Under the pieces are notes generated by a model. That model ran no database searches. It was not told the DNA's origin and worked only from the letters and a program-made list of their open reading frames with translations. A stretch of DNA of 64,000 nucleotides, taken from Azospirillum halopraeferens DSM 3675 (GTDB taxonomy: Bacteria > Pseudomonadota > Alphaproteobacteria > Azospirillales > Azospirillaceae). Every line of letters begins with the position of its first letter. Position 1 is the first letter of the stretch. The stretch spans positions 124,001-188,000 of the forward strand of contig NZ_AUCF01000013.1 of NCBI RefSeq assembly GCF_000429625.1. Reading direction: 5' to 3'. Below are positions 1-8,632 of this stretch, piece by piece. A program made the translations under genes and the position numbers.

Positions 1-190
1 CCGTGATGCCGAGGGCGGAGCACAGCATGTAGAACACGAATCCCAGGGCCACGCCGCCCAGGGAGATCACCCCGGCGCCACGCCCCTGGCAGATGGAGCG
101 CGAGATCAGATAGATCATGTTGGGGCCGGGCGTCAGCACCATGCCGAGCGCCACGAGAGCAAAGGCGAGGACCGTCGTCGAGGTCGGCAT
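1..190 (-). CDS. LysE/RhtB-family amino-acid exporter, 5' part only
   Basis: The reverse strand from ATG at 190 reads MPTSTTVLAFALVALGMV, then LTPGPNMIYLISRSICQGRG and a hydrophobic stretch, and runs off the window edge after 63 residues. The PGPN motif after the first membrane helix, followed by a basic loop and a second helix, is the N-terminal signature of LysE/RhtB inner-membrane exporters, which expel amino acids or homoserine lactones by proton exchange. The substrate cannot be told from this fragment. It lies downstream of tRNA-Phe on the same strand, with about 105 bp between them. The family is fairly certain because the PGPN signature is diagnostic; everything after residue 63 is outside the window. 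Confidence 0.85.
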   Translation of the reverse strand, partial: MPTSTTVLAFALVALGMVLTPGPNMIYLISRSICQGRGAGVISLGGVALGFVFYMLCSALGIT

Positions 191-296
191 GGGGCATTCT
201 CGTTCGGTGCAGCCGCAGGACAACGCATCCTACCGCTCGCCGAACAATGCGGATAGGGGTCAGCCGACCCGAAGATCCGGTGCACAGGGGAGAAGA

Positions 297-372
297 TGGT
301 GCCCAGGGACGGAGTCGAACCGCCGACACGGGGATTTTCAGTCCCCTGCTCTACCAACTGAGCTACCTGGGC
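297..372 (-). tRNA. tRNA-Phe (GAA), CCA encoded
   Basis: The reverse complement folds as a 76-nt tRNA. The acceptor stem is GCCCAGG paired with CCTGGGC, followed by discriminator A and an encoded CCA. The D-arm is GCTCAGTTGGTAGAGC, the anticodon loop is CTGAAAA with anticodon GAA, and the T-arm has GTTCGACTC. It follows yacG on the same strand by about 100 bp. Confidence 0.97.
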
Positions 373-470
373 ATCCGGCTGCCGCTTATCGAGCCTTTTC
401 AAGGCCCCGCGGCGCGTCGAGGCCGTGCTTATAGGCAAATTCGCCGGGCCTGTCCAGCCCCTTCCTTCGC

Positions 471-665
471 CTAAATGTCATCATTGCGCGGGTCAGCGCC
501 GGGCTCCTCGGGCGGATCGTCGGTTTCCACGCGGTAGACGCCGCCCAGCCAGCGCGCCAGGTCGACGTCGGCGCAGCGTTTGGAACAGAAGGGGCGGAAG
601 GGTGCGGCGGCGGGGCGACCGCAGATCGGGCAGGCGGCGCCCTTGGACGTGGCCGTGTCGCTCAT
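471..665 (-). CDS. yacG: DNA gyrase inhibitor YacG (zinc-binding)
   Basis: This 64-residue protein has the YacG zinc knuckle: CPICGRP at about residues 17-23 and FCSKRCADVDLARWL at about 46-60, giving the C-x2-C and C-x3-C ligands. The acidic tail ends near DPPEEPGADPRNDD. YacG is known in E. coli to bind GyrB and inhibit gyrase. Its ATG overlaps the TGA of the RNase E/G gene (ATGA), so the two are translationally coupled, as is usual in alphaproteobacteria. Length, motifs and context all agree. Confidence 0.95.
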   Translation of the reverse strand: MSDTATSKGAACPICGRPAAAPFRPFCSKRCADVDLARWLGGVYRVETDDPPEEPGADPRNDDI

Positions 666-1864
666 GGCGTGCCTCCGGGTGCGGGGGTCAGCAGATCGGC
701 CAGGGCCGTGCCGCGGCGGGCCCGCGTCAACTCCACCAGCCCCAGCTTCGACAGGCCGTACACCTGGGTCTGCGCGGGGTCGTCGGCGACGGCGCGGGAC
801 AGGGCGTTCAGCAGCCGCTCGCCATCGCTGCGGCCGCGCATGTTGACGAAGTCGACGACGACGATGCCGCCGACATTGCGCAGGCGGAGCTGGCGGGCGA
901 TCTCCGCCGCCGCCTCCAGGTTGACGTCCAGCGGGTTGCCGCGCTCGCCCGCGTTGACGTCCACCACGGTCAGCGCCTCCGTCCGCTCGATCACCAGGGA
1001 GCCGCCGGCCGACAGCGGCACCCGCGGCCCGCTCAGCGTCTCGATCTCCGCGTCAAGGTCGCGCAGCTCGAAGGGGCCGGGGCGGCCGTCGACGGCGGTG
1101 ATCCGGCCGGCAAGATCCGGCGCCGCGGCGGCGCACCACGCCGCCAGATCCGCGGCCAGGGCGCGCCCGTCCACGGTGATGCGCTCGACGGGGCCGCCGC
1201 CATGCTCCAGCACCGCACGGCGCGGCGCATCGGGGCCGTCGTGCAGGCGGGCGGGCGGGATTGCCGTCGCGGCGGCGGCGGCAATGCTGCGCCAGGCAAC
1301 GGCCAGCGAATCCGCCTCGGCGGCCAGCGGCTCGGCCGCGGCGGCGGCGGCGCCCGAGCGGGCGATCCACCCCTCCCCCACCAGCACCGCTTCCAGCCGG
1401 CGCAGCAGATCGCCGCGCGCCGCCCCCTGCGCCAGCCGCTTCGACACGGCGATGCCCGCGGCGAGCGGGGCGTGCACCAGGAAGCGGCCGGGCAGCGTCA
1501 CGTCCATGGTCAGCGTCGGCCCCTTGGCGCCCGCCGCATCGGCCTTCACCTGCACCATCACGGTCTGGCCGGTGCGCAGCAGGGTGCCGATCCGCTCGGG
1601 CTTGCCGCGGCGCCCGCCCGCTTCGGCGCGGACGTCGGCGGCCCCCAGCAAGCCGGAGACACCGCCGCCCAGATCGACGAACGCGGCGTCGAGGCCGGTG
1701 GCGATGCGCTCCACCCGGCCGAGGAAGACGGCGCCCAGCAGCGACGGGCGCCCGGTGTTGTCGACGTACAGGTCGGTGAGGCGGCCGGCCGTCAGAACGG
1801 CGGCGCGGGTCAGCGGCCCCGACCGGTCCACCAGGATCTCGACTCCGCCGCGGGTCCCGGTCAT
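662..1864 (-). CDS. Ribonuclease E/G family endoribonuclease, short form
   Basis: The 400-residue protein shows the S1-like N-terminal part (VDNTGRPSLLGAVFLGRVER, then DAAFVDLGGGVSGLL) and the DNase I-like catalytic region with VVDVNAGE and GGIVVVDFVNM, which carry the metal-binding Asp residues. I chose ATG at 1864 because homology begins there and it overlaps the maf stop (ATGA); the frame stays open further upstream but has no family character. RNase E/G proteins cut single-stranded A/U-rich RNA during rRNA and mRNA processing. This one is shorter than E. coli RNase G (489 residues) and ends soon after the catalytic domain, with no CPxC zinc-link motif visible, so its oligomeric state may differ. 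It sits in the conserved infA-maf-rng-yacG cluster. Confidence 0.9.
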   Translation of the reverse strand: MTGTRGGVEILVDRSGPLTRAAVLTAGRLTDLYVDNTGRPSLLGAVFLGRVERIATGLDAAFVDLGGGVSGLLGAADVRAEAGGRRGKPERIGTLLRTGQTVMVQVKADAAGAKGPTLTMDVTLPGRFLVHAPLAAGIAVSKRLAQGAARGDLLRRLEAVLVGEGWIARSGAAAAAAEPLAAEADSLAVAWRSIAAAAATAIPPARLHDGPDAPRRAVLEHGGGPVERITVDGRALAADLAAWCAAAAPDLAGRITAVDGRPGPFELRDLDAEIETLSGPRVPLSAGGSLVIERTEALTVVDVNAGERGNPLDVNLEAAAEIARQLRLRNVGGIVVVDFVNMRGRSDGERLLNALSRAVADDPAQTQVYGLSKLGLVELTRARRGTALADLLTPAPGGTP

Positions 1865-2466
1865 GGCAGCCGGAAACCGGCCCCGCGCAGCAGGCCGGCC
1901 ACCTCGAACAGGGGCAGCCCCACCACGTTGGAGTAGGACCCCCCGATCCAGCGCACCAGCGCCGCCGCCCGGCCCTGGATGGCGTAGCCGCCGGCCTTGC
2001 CGTGCCATTCACCGCTGGCCAGATAGGCTGCGACCTCGTCCGGCCCCAGCGCCTTGAAGGTGACGTCGGTGCGCACCAGCCGCGTCAGACGGCGGGGCGG
2101 GCCGCCATCGGCGGCGGGGACCAGCAGCGCCACGCCGCCGATCACCCGGTGGCGGCGGCCCGACAGCAGGTCGAGGCAGGCGCGGGCCTGCGACTCGGTC
2201 TCCGCCTTGGGCAGGATGCGGCGTCCCACCGCCACCACCGTATCGGCGGCGAGGATCGCGGCGCCGGGATGGCGCGCGAACACGGCCTCGGCCTTGGCGG
2301 CAGCAAGGCGCGCGGCATGGGTGGTCGGAAGCTCGCGCGGCAGCGGGCTTTCGTCAATATCGGCCGGGTCCACCGCGTCGGGGACCACGCCGATCTGGCG
2401 CAACAAATCGACCCGGCGCGGCGAAGCCGACGCCAGGATCAGACGTTGCGTCCGGGGCTCTTCCAT
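1861..2466 (-). CDS. maf: Maf nucleoside triphosphate pyrophosphatase
   Basis: This is a 201-residue Maf/YhdE-family protein. It starts with the family signature LILASASPRRVDLLRQIGV, has the DIDESPLP loop, the catalytic Asp-containing segment AAILAADTVVAVG, and the later KAGGYAIQGRAA and GSYSNVVGLPL segments. Maf proteins hydrolyse dTTP/UTP or modified nucleotides to the monophosphate and act as house-cleaning or septum-related factors. It lies between infA (28 bp upstream) and the RNase E/G gene, which it overlaps by ATGA. The subfamily substrate (dTTP/UTP rather than m7GTP) is not certain from sequence alone. Confidence 0.95.
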   Translation of the reverse strand: MEEPRTQRLILASASPRRVDLLRQIGVVPDAVDPADIDESPLPRELPTTHAARLAAAKAEAVFARHPGAAILAADTVVAVGRRILPKAETESQARACLDLLSGRRHRVIGGVALLVPAADGGPPRRLTRLVRTDVTFKALGPDEVAAYLASGEWHGKAGGYAIQGRAAALVRWIGGSYSNVVGLPLFEVAGLLRGAGFRLP

Positions 2467-2494
2467 GAGGTGCTGCCGTGCGACGGGACGGCGA

Positions 2495-2713
2495 TCACTT
2501 GAAGCGGAAGGTGATCCGACCCTTGGTCAGATCGTAGGGAGTCATCTCCACGTTCACCCGGTCGCCTGCCAGGACGCGGATGCGGTTCTTGCGCATCTTC
2601 CCCGACGTGTGCGCCAGCACCTCGTGCTCGTTGTCGAGCTTCACGCGGAACATCGCGTTCGGCAGCAATTCGACGACGGTCCCCGAGAACTCGATCAAAT
2701 CTTCCTTGGCCAT
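2495..2713 (-). CDS. infA: Translation initiation factor IF-1
   Basis: The 72-residue protein begins [20 protein letters not shown] and continues with [20 protein letters not shown], then [19 protein letters not shown] and GRITFRFK. This is the single S1/OB-fold domain of IF-1 at its exact family length. IF-1 binds the 30S A site together with IF-2 and IF-3 during initiation. It is the first gene of the infA-maf-rng-yacG cluster on the minus strand. Confidence 0.99.
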   Translation of the reverse strand: MAKEDLIEFSGTVVELLPNAMFRVKLDNEHEVLAHTSGKMRKNRIRVLAGDRVNVEMTPYDLTKGRITFRFK

Positions 2714-2824
2714 ATGCCCTTCGGTCCGATGTGGATTCAGCGCAATAACTGACGATCCCGAGCGCCCGGGTCAAGTGGGATTACCGATTCCGAAGTCCCC
2801 CATGCTTCCGCCGCATGGGAAAAA

Positions 2825-3952
2825 TCACGCCAGGCCCGAGTCGGCTTCATCGTCGGGTGCCGATACCGCCCGGAAGGACCCCATGGGGGACGGCCCGCCG
2901 TCCAGCACGGTGCGCCCTTCCGCCGCCCGGTCCATGGCGGCGAACAGAGCGCGCTGCTCGGTGTCCATGCGGTGGGCCAGGCGGCCGATCGTCTCCGACG
3001 CGCTCAGCGCCCGGCCGGAGGCGCGGTCGTAGAACAGGTTGTGGTTGGCCTTGGCCGCGGCCGGCAGCAGTTCCGCCGCACGGGCGCCCGGCGTGGTTTC
3101 GGCGGCGCGGATCAGCTTGGCGGCGCCGGCCACGCCCATGACGTAGGCGATGCGGCTCTCGGTCTCGCTGACCGGACGCTTGAGGCGCGCCGTCAGCCGT
3201 TCCCGCCCCTCGGCCAGGTAGCGGGCGGCCATGCCGGCGGCCAGGTCGATGTCATGGCGCAGCTCCAGGATGCGCTTGCGCGCCGCGGCGTCCTTCACCA
3301 CCGGCAGGCCGTTGCGGTTCTCGATCTGGCGCGCCAGGTCGCCCAGCCCGTAAGCGGAGCCGTGACGGCGAATCAGGTCGAGCCAGGTGCGCTCCAGGAA
3401 CTGGAAGGCACCGGCGGCGCTGCTGGTGCGGCTCCTGGCGGCGGGGTTCAGGCCGCTCTCCTGCGACGCCTGGGCGAGGATGGCGGCCGGGCTGTGGCCC
3501 GACAGCCCCGACACCTGGCGGCTGGCCAGCGCCAGCCGTGCCGCCGCGGTCTCTCCCGGCGGCGGCGGAACCGCGGGCTTGGCCTCCGGCAGCGGCGCGA
3601 AGGCCAGCGCCGGCGCGGTCTCCGGCTTGCGCCCCGGCAGCGGCGGCGTTCCCGCGCCGGCGGTGTTGGCGAGGAACAGGGAGGCCACCGGCTTGGTGCC
3701 CGGAAGCGGGGGCGATGACGGCACCGGAGATGCCGGAGGCTCCGGCTTGCGGGCCGGCGGCGGCGGCGCCTTGCGGGAATCGGCCAGCACCGCCCGGAAG
3801 CCGCTCTCCGCAGCGGCCGCCTGCGGCAACGGCGGCGGTTCCGGCTTGCGCTCGGGAACGGGGGCTACGGGGGGCTGCACTACCTTCATGACACGCGCCG
3901 ACAAGGAGGAAGCATCCGGCACCGCGGACGGGCCGCCGGCTCCGGTACGCAC
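2825..3952 (-). CDS. SLT-domain lytic transglycosylase-like protein with Pro-rich N-terminus
   Basis: The first 135 or so residues are Pro/Ala-rich with repeated (L/E)PGxKP-like units such as PLPGTKPVASL and PLPGRKPETAP. The C-terminal half is a lysozyme-like SLT domain: AAILAQASQESGLNPAARS carries the catalytic Glu, then TSSAAGAFQFLERTWLDLIR, and later IAYVMGVAGAAKLIRA. Such enzymes cleave peptidoglycan glycan strands. No signal peptide is visible, so export may be non-classical or the protein may ride on an envelope machine. The start is uncertain: GTG at 3952 gives 375 residues and ATG at 3889 (MKVVQPPVAP) gives 354, and neither has a clear ribosome site. It lies 23 bp after the small lipoprotein gene. 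Confidence 0.75.
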   Translation of the reverse strand: MRTGAGGPSAVPDASSLSARVMKVVQPPVAPVPERKPEPPPLPQAAAAESGFRAVLADSRKAPPPPARKPEPPASPVPSSPPLPGTKPVASLFLANTAGAGTPPLPGRKPETAPALAFAPLPEAKPAVPPPPGETAAARLALASRQVSGLSGHSPAAILAQASQESGLNPAARSRTSSAAGAFQFLERTWLDLIRRHGSAYGLGDLARQIENRNGLPVVKDAAARKRILELRHDIDLAAGMAARYLAEGRERLTARLKRPVSETESRIAYVMGVAGAAKLIRAAETTPGARAAELLPAAAKANHNLFYDRASGRALSASETIGRLAHRMDTEQRALFAAMDRAAEGRTVLDGGPSPMGSFRAVSAPDDEADSGLA

Positions 3953-3975
3953 GAGTCGGACCGTATCACGGTTGG

Positions 3976-4287
3976 TTAAGGAAATCCTGAATGGAGATCA
4001 CGGAACACCACCACCCCCGTGCCCGGGCCGGTGCCCGGCTTGCGCGCCGGCCGGATGTCGGCACCGAAGGGGCGCTTGCGCACCTCGGTGCGGGTCGGCC
4101 GGGAGGACCGCGCGGCGAACCCCGGGGGCACGATCTCCTGCACCGTCGCGGCAAAGGGGTCCAGGCAGTTCCCCCGCGTCTTCTCGAAGGCGAGCGCCGC
4201 CCCGTCGAGCCGCCAGCAATCGACCGTGCGCACCGCCGCACACCCCGAGAGCCCCGTCAGCACCACCGCCAGCACCACCAGCCGCAT
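3976..4287 (-). CDS. Small putative lipoprotein
   Basis: From ATG at 4287 the 103-residue product begins MRLVVLAVVLTGLSGCAAVR, a signal peptide ending in the lipobox LSGC, so it is probably lipid-anchored on the periplasmic face. The mature part has two further cysteines (VDCWRLDG and RGNCLDPF), which could form a disulfide, and a basic tail rich in Arg and Pro. The start is supported by a GGGAG sequence just upstream. I recognise no family. It is immediately upstream of the lytic transglycosylase gene on the same strand, which suggests joint expression and perhaps an envelope role. Confidence 0.65.
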   Translation of the reverse strand: MRLVVLAVVLTGLSGCAAVRTVDCWRLDGAALAFEKTRGNCLDPFAATVQEIVPPGFAARSSRPTRTEVRKRPFGADIRPARKPGTGPGTGVVVFRDLHSGFP

Positions 4288-4423
4288 TCCGGCCCGCTCC
4301 CGCTCGTTCCCGCCCCGCGGTGAACATGGGGACCGGCCACCGGCGCCGGGAGGACGCGTTGCGCGAAGGTTCGGGCGACTGCGAGGTAAGCGGGACGCGG
4401 TGGGGTATCCGCTGCCGTCGGCA

Positions 4424-4948
4424 TCACGGGGATGCGTCGGCAACCTCCAGCAGCGCCAGCAGGGCCGACAGCAGGTCCTCCGGCCGCGGCGGGCAGCCGG
4501 GAATGCGCAGGTCGACGGGAACGACGGCCTCGACGGGGCCGACGCACGCGTAGCTGCCGGCGAAGACACCGCCGCTGACGGCGCAATCGCCGCAGGCCAC
4601 CACCCATTTCGGATCGGGCGTGGCGTCCAGGGTGCGGCGCAGGGCCTCGGCCATGTTCTTCGTCACCGGGCCGGTGACCAGCAGCACGTCGGCGTGGCGC
4701 GGCGAGGCGACGAACCGGATGCCGAAGCGTTCCAGGTCGTAGACCGGGTTGTTGATGGCGTGGATTTCCAGTTCGCAGCCGTTGCACGAGCCCGCATCCA
4801 CCTCGCGGATCGCCAGGCTGCGGCCCAGGCGCACCCGGGCGGCGCCGGCGACGCGCTGCCCCAACTCCTCCAGGGCCGCGGGGGACGGCGCCGGCCCCGG
4901 CATGGTCACCGGCCCCTCGGTGAGTGCCTTCAGGATGTGCTTGAGCAT
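4424..4948 (-). CDS. Hydrogenase-4-like small subunit (HyfI/NuoB family) of an Ehr complex
   Basis: This 174-residue member of the NuoB/HycG/HyfI family carries one [4Fe-4S] cluster. The likely ligands are in GSCNGCELE (C55, C58), VVACGDC (C119, C122) and IPGCPP (C152), so the electron-transfer site looks intact. ATG at 4948 is preceded by TGAGGAG. It is the last gene of the six-gene operon, 13 bp after the large-subunit gene. In complex I and group 4 hydrogenases this subunit links electron donor and active site at the membrane face. The family is sure; the redox partner is not known, because no ferredoxin-like subunit is encoded nearby. Confidence 0.9.
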   Translation of the reverse strand: MLKHILKALTEGPVTMPGPAPSPAALEELGQRVAGAARVRLGRSLAIREVDAGSCNGCELEIHAINNPVYDLERFGIRFVASPRHADVLLVTGPVTKNMAEALRRTLDATPDPKWVVACGDCAVSGGVFAGSYACVGPVEAVVPVDLRIPGCPPRPEDLLSALLALLEVADASP

Positions 4949-4961
4949 GGGGCGGGGCTCC

Positions 4962-6524
4962 TCACAGGTCGTGCCCGGAGTAGGAACAGTTGAAGGACTT
5001 GTTGCACAATGGGAAGTCGGCAACGATGTTGCCCTCGATGGCGGCCTCCAGCAGCGGCCACTGGAACCACGACGCGTCGCGCAGATGGCAGCGGTCCACC
5101 GTGCCGTCGGCGCCCACCCGCACCCAGACCAGCATCTCCCCGCGGAAGGCTTCCACCAGCGCCATGCCCTCCCCCGCCCGATCCGCCGTGACGGGAACCA
5201 GCGGCAGCGGCGTGGTGCCGGCCACGTCGCGCGGCACGCCGGGCATGCGCCGGACGATCTGCTCCAGAAGGCCGAGGGACTGTTCCACCTCGCGGATGCG
5301 GATCCAGACGCGGGCGTTGACGTCGCCCTCGGTCAGCACCGGCACCTCGAACTCCAGATCGTCGTACGGCGGATAGGACGGGCTGCGCCGCGCGTCCCCG
5401 CCGCGGCCGGAGGCGCGCCCCACGTGGCCGCCGGCACCGAACCGGTTGGCCAGGCCGACCGACACCGTGCCGGTGCCCACCGTGCGGTCCTGCAGGGACG
5501 CCTTGTCGTCGTAGATGCGCACCAGCGGCGGGAAGCGGCGGCGCAGTTCCGCCGCCAGCTCCAGCACCCGCGCCGGGCCGTCGGGCGCGATGTCGACGGC
5601 AACCCCGCCGGGCACGATGCGGTCCATCATCAGCCGATGGCCGAAACAGGCATCGGCGGTGCTCAGCACCGCCTCGCGCAGCCGGCCCATCTCGGCCAGC
5701 ATGAAGGCGAAGGCGGCGTCGTTGCAGATGGCGCCGATGTCGCCCAGGTGGTTGGCGATGCGCTCCAGCTCCGCCATCAGGGCGCGCAGCCAGACGGCGC
5801 GCGGCGGCGGCGTCACCTCCAGCGCTGCCTCCACCGCGCGGGCGTAGGCCAGGGAGCCCGCCACCGTGCTGTCGCCCGACAGGCGGGCGGCGAGGCGCGC
5901 CGCGTCGGCCACCGTGCGGCCCCGCATCAGCCCCTCGATGCCCTTGTGGACGTAGCCCAGCCGCTCCTCCAGCCGCACCACCGTTTCGCCGTTGGCGGTG
6001 AAGCGGAAATGGCCGGGTTCGATGATGCCCGCATGAACCGGGCCGACGGGGATCTGGTGCAGCCCCTCCCCCTCCACCGGCAGCACCGGATAGGGCTCCG
6101 GCAGCGGTGGCGCGGCGGCCGGCACCGGTGCCGCGGCCAGCGGCGCCCGCACGCCCCAGACGCCATGATCCAGCCATGGCCGTCCGTCGGGCGCGCCTTC
6201 CGGCACCAGGCCGAACAGGTCGCGGATCACGCGCTCCGGCCGGATCGCCGCGGGGCGCACCGCACCCACCGATGGAAAGCGCCCGTCCGGGCAGTCCAGC
6301 GACACCACGCCCAGGTCGCCCGACAGATCCTCGCGCAGGGCAACGTGCACGGCGCCCGGCTCGCCCCACAGGCCGACCAGCGTCCAGCGGTTGCCGGCCA
6401 GCGTGTCCAGCAGGGCGCGCCAGCCGTCGGGAGTCGTCGTGTAGCGCGGCCACGGCCGATGGTCCGCCACCGGCCGGCCGATGCGCCCGAGAACGCCGTG
6501 CAGGGAGTCCTCCTCGACGTGCAT
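4962..6524 (-). CDS. Hydrogenase-4-like large subunit (HyfG/NuoCD fusion) lacking the [NiFe] ligands
   Basis: The 520-residue protein has a NuoC-like N-terminal domain (about 1-150) and a NuoD/HycE-like domain after it (HAGIIEPGHFRFTANGE, YVHKGIEGLMRGRTVADAAR). True group 4 hydrogenases have CGIC here and a C-terminal DPCxxC pair. In this protein the first site reads RLSGDSTVAG (about 214-223) and the C-terminus reads FPLCNKSFNCSYSGHDL, so the four nickel-binding Cys are absent. Hence it should not hold a NiFe site. ATG at 6524 follows AGGGGGA and lies 10 bp after the hyfF-like stop. It probably works as the hydrophilic arm of a redox-driven ion pump with an unknown electron acceptor. Confidence 0.88.
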   Translation of the reverse strand: MHVEEDSLHGVLGRIGRPVADHRPWPRYTTTPDGWRALLDTLAGNRWTLVGLWGEPGAVHVALREDLSGDLGVVSLDCPDGRFPSVGAVRPAAIRPERVIRDLFGLVPEGAPDGRPWLDHGVWGVRAPLAAAPVPAAAPPLPEPYPVLPVEGEGLHQIPVGPVHAGIIEPGHFRFTANGETVVRLEERLGYVHKGIEGLMRGRTVADAARLAARLSGDSTVAGSLAYARAVEAALEVTPPPRAVWLRALMAELERIANHLGDIGAICNDAAFAFMLAEMGRLREAVLSTADACFGHRLMMDRIVPGGVAVDIAPDGPARVLELAAELRRRFPPLVRIYDDKASLQDRTVGTGTVSVGLANRFGAGGHVGRASGRGGDARRSPSYPPYDDLEFEVPVLTEGDVNARVWIRIREVEQSLGLLEQIVRRMPGVPRDVAGTTPLPLVPVTADRAGEGMALVEAFRGEMLVWVRVGADGTVDRCHLRDASWFQWPLLEAAIEGNIVADFPLCNKSFNCSYSGHDL

Positions 6525-6534
6525 GGGGTCCCCC

Positions 6535-7968
6535 TTATCCGAGAATGGCGGCAACGGTCCGGAACCACGCCACCAGCGGCCCCGGCAGCCAGATGCCGGC
6601 GACCAGCACCAGGGCGAGGTGGGCGTACAGCGGCACCAGCGAGCCGTGGATCGGCCGCACCTCGCCGCTCGGCTCGCCGAAGCAGATCTGCTGGAGGCGC
6701 AGCACCAGCGCCCCGAAAGCGATGAGGATGCCCAGCACCAGCGGCACCGCCAGCAGCGGTTCGCGGGCGAAGGTGGTGGTGACCAGCAGGAACTCGCTCA
6801 TGAAGATGCCGAAGGGCGGCAGGCCGGCGATCGCCAGCACCCCCACCAGCAGCCCCCAGCCCAGCGCCGGATGGCTGACCGTGAGGCCGCGGATCTTGTC
6901 GATGCTCTGGGTTCCCGTGGCCTGGGCGACGTGGCCGACGGCGTAGAAGATGGCCGACTTGGTCAGGCTGTGCATGGCCATGTGCAGCAGCCCGGCGAAG
7001 TTGGCCAGCGGCCCGCCGATGCCGAAGGCGAAGGTGATGATGCCCATGTGCTCGATCGAGCTGTAGGCGAAGAAGCGCTTGATGTCGCGCCGGCGGTACA
7101 GCATGAAGCCGGCCAGCAGCAGCGACCCCAGCCCCATGGCCATCATCAGCGGCCCCGGCGACAGGGCCTCGCCGTTGACCGCCAGCAGCATCTTGAACCG
7201 CAGCACGGCGTACAGCGCCACGTTGAGCAGCAGCCCCGACAGCACCGCGGAGATGGGCGTCGGACCCTCCGCATGGGCGTCGGGCAGCCAGGCGTGCAGC
7301 GGCGCCAGCCCCACCTTGGTGCCGTACCCCACCAGCAGGAAGACGAAGGCGAGGTTCAGGATGTCGGCGTTGATGGAGCCCATGTGGCGCAGCAGCTCCG
7401 TCCACGTCATCGCCGCCATGCCCGGCCCCATCACCGGCTGGGCCGCCAGATACATCAGGATCGTCCCGAACAGGGCCAGCGCGATGCCGACGCCGCAGAG
7501 GATGAAGTACTTCCACGCGGCCTCGATGCTCTCGGCCGTGCGGTACAGGCTGACCATCAGCACGGTGGTCAGCGTCGCCCCCTCCACCGCCACCCACATC
7601 ACGCCCAGGTTGTTGGCGGACAGGGCCGCCAGCATGGTGAACATGAAGCCCTGGTACATGGCGTGATAGAAGCGCAGGCTGCGCGGGCTCAGTTTGCCCG
7701 ATTGCAGCTCATGGCCGATGTAGGAGGCGGAGAAGACGCTGGTCGTCAGCCCGACGAAGCAGGTCAGCACGATCAGGTAGATGTTGAGGGCGTCGATGAC
7801 GAACAGCGCCGTCGGCTCCGGCTCCGCCACGAACAGGAACAGGGACGCCGCCAGCGTCGCGGCCGACGCCGCCACGTTCAGCCACGCCCCCGTCCGGTAG
7901 CCGGGAACCAGCACCAGGACCGCGGCGGCGGCCAGCGGCAGGCCGACGATGGCGTAGACGGGGTTCAC
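6535..7968 (-). CDS. Hydrogenase-4-like antiporter subunit (HyfF/NuoN-like)
   Basis: This 477-residue polytopic membrane protein belongs to the Mrp-antiporter/NuoL-M-N family. Family segments include YGTKVGLAPLHAWLPDAHAE, GPTPISAVLSGLLLN, RRDIKRFFAYSSIEHMGI and LHMAMHSLTKSAIFYAVGH, which contain the Lys and His residues of the proton path. The chosen start is GTG at 7968, overlapping the upstream stop as GTGA and preceded by GGGGGGAG. In Hyf-type complexes this is the ion-pumping subunit in contact with HyfB. It acts in the inner membrane. Confidence 0.92.
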   Translation of the reverse strand: MNPVYAIVGLPLAAAAVLVLVPGYRTGAWLNVAASAATLAASLFLFVAEPEPTALFVIDALNIYLIVLTCFVGLTTSVFSASYIGHELQSGKLSPRSLRFYHAMYQGFMFTMLAALSANNLGVMWVAVEGATLTTVLMVSLYRTAESIEAAWKYFILCGVGIALALFGTILMYLAAQPVMGPGMAAMTWTELLRHMGSINADILNLAFVFLLVGYGTKVGLAPLHAWLPDAHAEGPTPISAVLSGLLLNVALYAVLRFKMLLAVNGEALSPGPLMMAMGLGSLLLAGFMLYRRRDIKRFFAYSSIEHMGIITFAFGIGGPLANFAGLLHMAMHSLTKSAIFYAVGHVAQATGTQSIDKIRGLTVSHPALGWGLLVGVLAIAGLPPFGIFMSEFLLVTTTFAREPLLAVPLVLGILIAFGALVLRLQQICFGEPSGEVRPIHGSLVPLYAHLALVLVAGIWLPGPLVAWFRTVAAILG

Positions 7969-8627
7969 CGGTGCTCCCCCCGGAACGACTCGATCTCCTG
8001 CATGTCCAGGGTGTCGAAGCGCTCGCGGATGTGGAAGAGGAAGATGCCGAAGACGATGAACGCCACCATGACCGAAAAGGCCACGGACATCTCCACCACC
8101 AGCGGCATGCCGGCGACGCCGACCGCGGCCAGGATCAGTCCGTTCTCGATGGACATGAAGCCGACCACCTGGCTGACGGCGTTGCGCCGCGAGATCATCA
8201 TCAGCAGGCCGAGCAGCACCACCGACAGGGACAGGGCCAGGTTCTCCCGCGTCAGCGCCGTGGCCTCGGCCGTCACCGGCAGCACCAGCAGGATCGACAG
8301 GGTCACCAGCGACACGCCCGCCACCATGGTCAGGCCGATCGACAGGGCCGGCTCGATGGCGCGCTGGATGTTCAGCTTGACGATGATGCGGTGCAGTGCC
8401 AGCGGCATGACGATCGCCTTCAGCGTCAGGGTCAGCAGCGCCGTGACGTAGAGGTGCGGCTCGCCGTGGGCGTAGCCCTGCCACGCCGCGGCGGCGGACA
8501 GCGCCAGCGCCTGCAGGGTGAAGACGTTGAGCAGCGAGAACAGCCGGCGCTGGTAGAGGAGCGCGAAGCTCATCAGCAGCACCACGGCTCCCAGCAGGTG
8601 CGAGGCGTCGTATGCGATATCCGGCAC
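7965..8627 (-). CDS. Hydrogenase-4-like membrane subunit (HyfE)
   Basis: The 220-residue all-helical membrane protein matches HyfE in length (216 in E. coli) and in its NuoK-like end, with RNAVSQVVGFMSIENGLILA and FSVMVAFIVFGIFLFHIRER. HyfE is a fusion-like subunit with NuoK character that helps form the proton path beside HyfF. The start is GTG at 8627 (MPDIAYDASHLLG), 5 bp after the hyfC-like stop; the frame is open much further upstream, but that part is antisense-type sequence of the hyfC-like gene. It overlaps the hyfF-like gene by four bases. Confidence 0.88.
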   Translation of the reverse strand: MPDIAYDASHLLGAVVLLMSFALLYQRRLFSLLNVFTLQALALSAAAAWQGYAHGEPHLYVTALLTLTLKAIVMPLALHRIIVKLNIQRAIEPALSIGLTMVAGVSLVTLSILLVLPVTAEATALTRENLALSLSVVLLGLLMMISRRNAVSQVVGFMSIENGLILAAVGVAGMPLVVEMSVAFSVMVAFIVFGIFLFHIRERFDTLDMQEIESFRGEHR

Positions 8628-8632
8628 GGCTC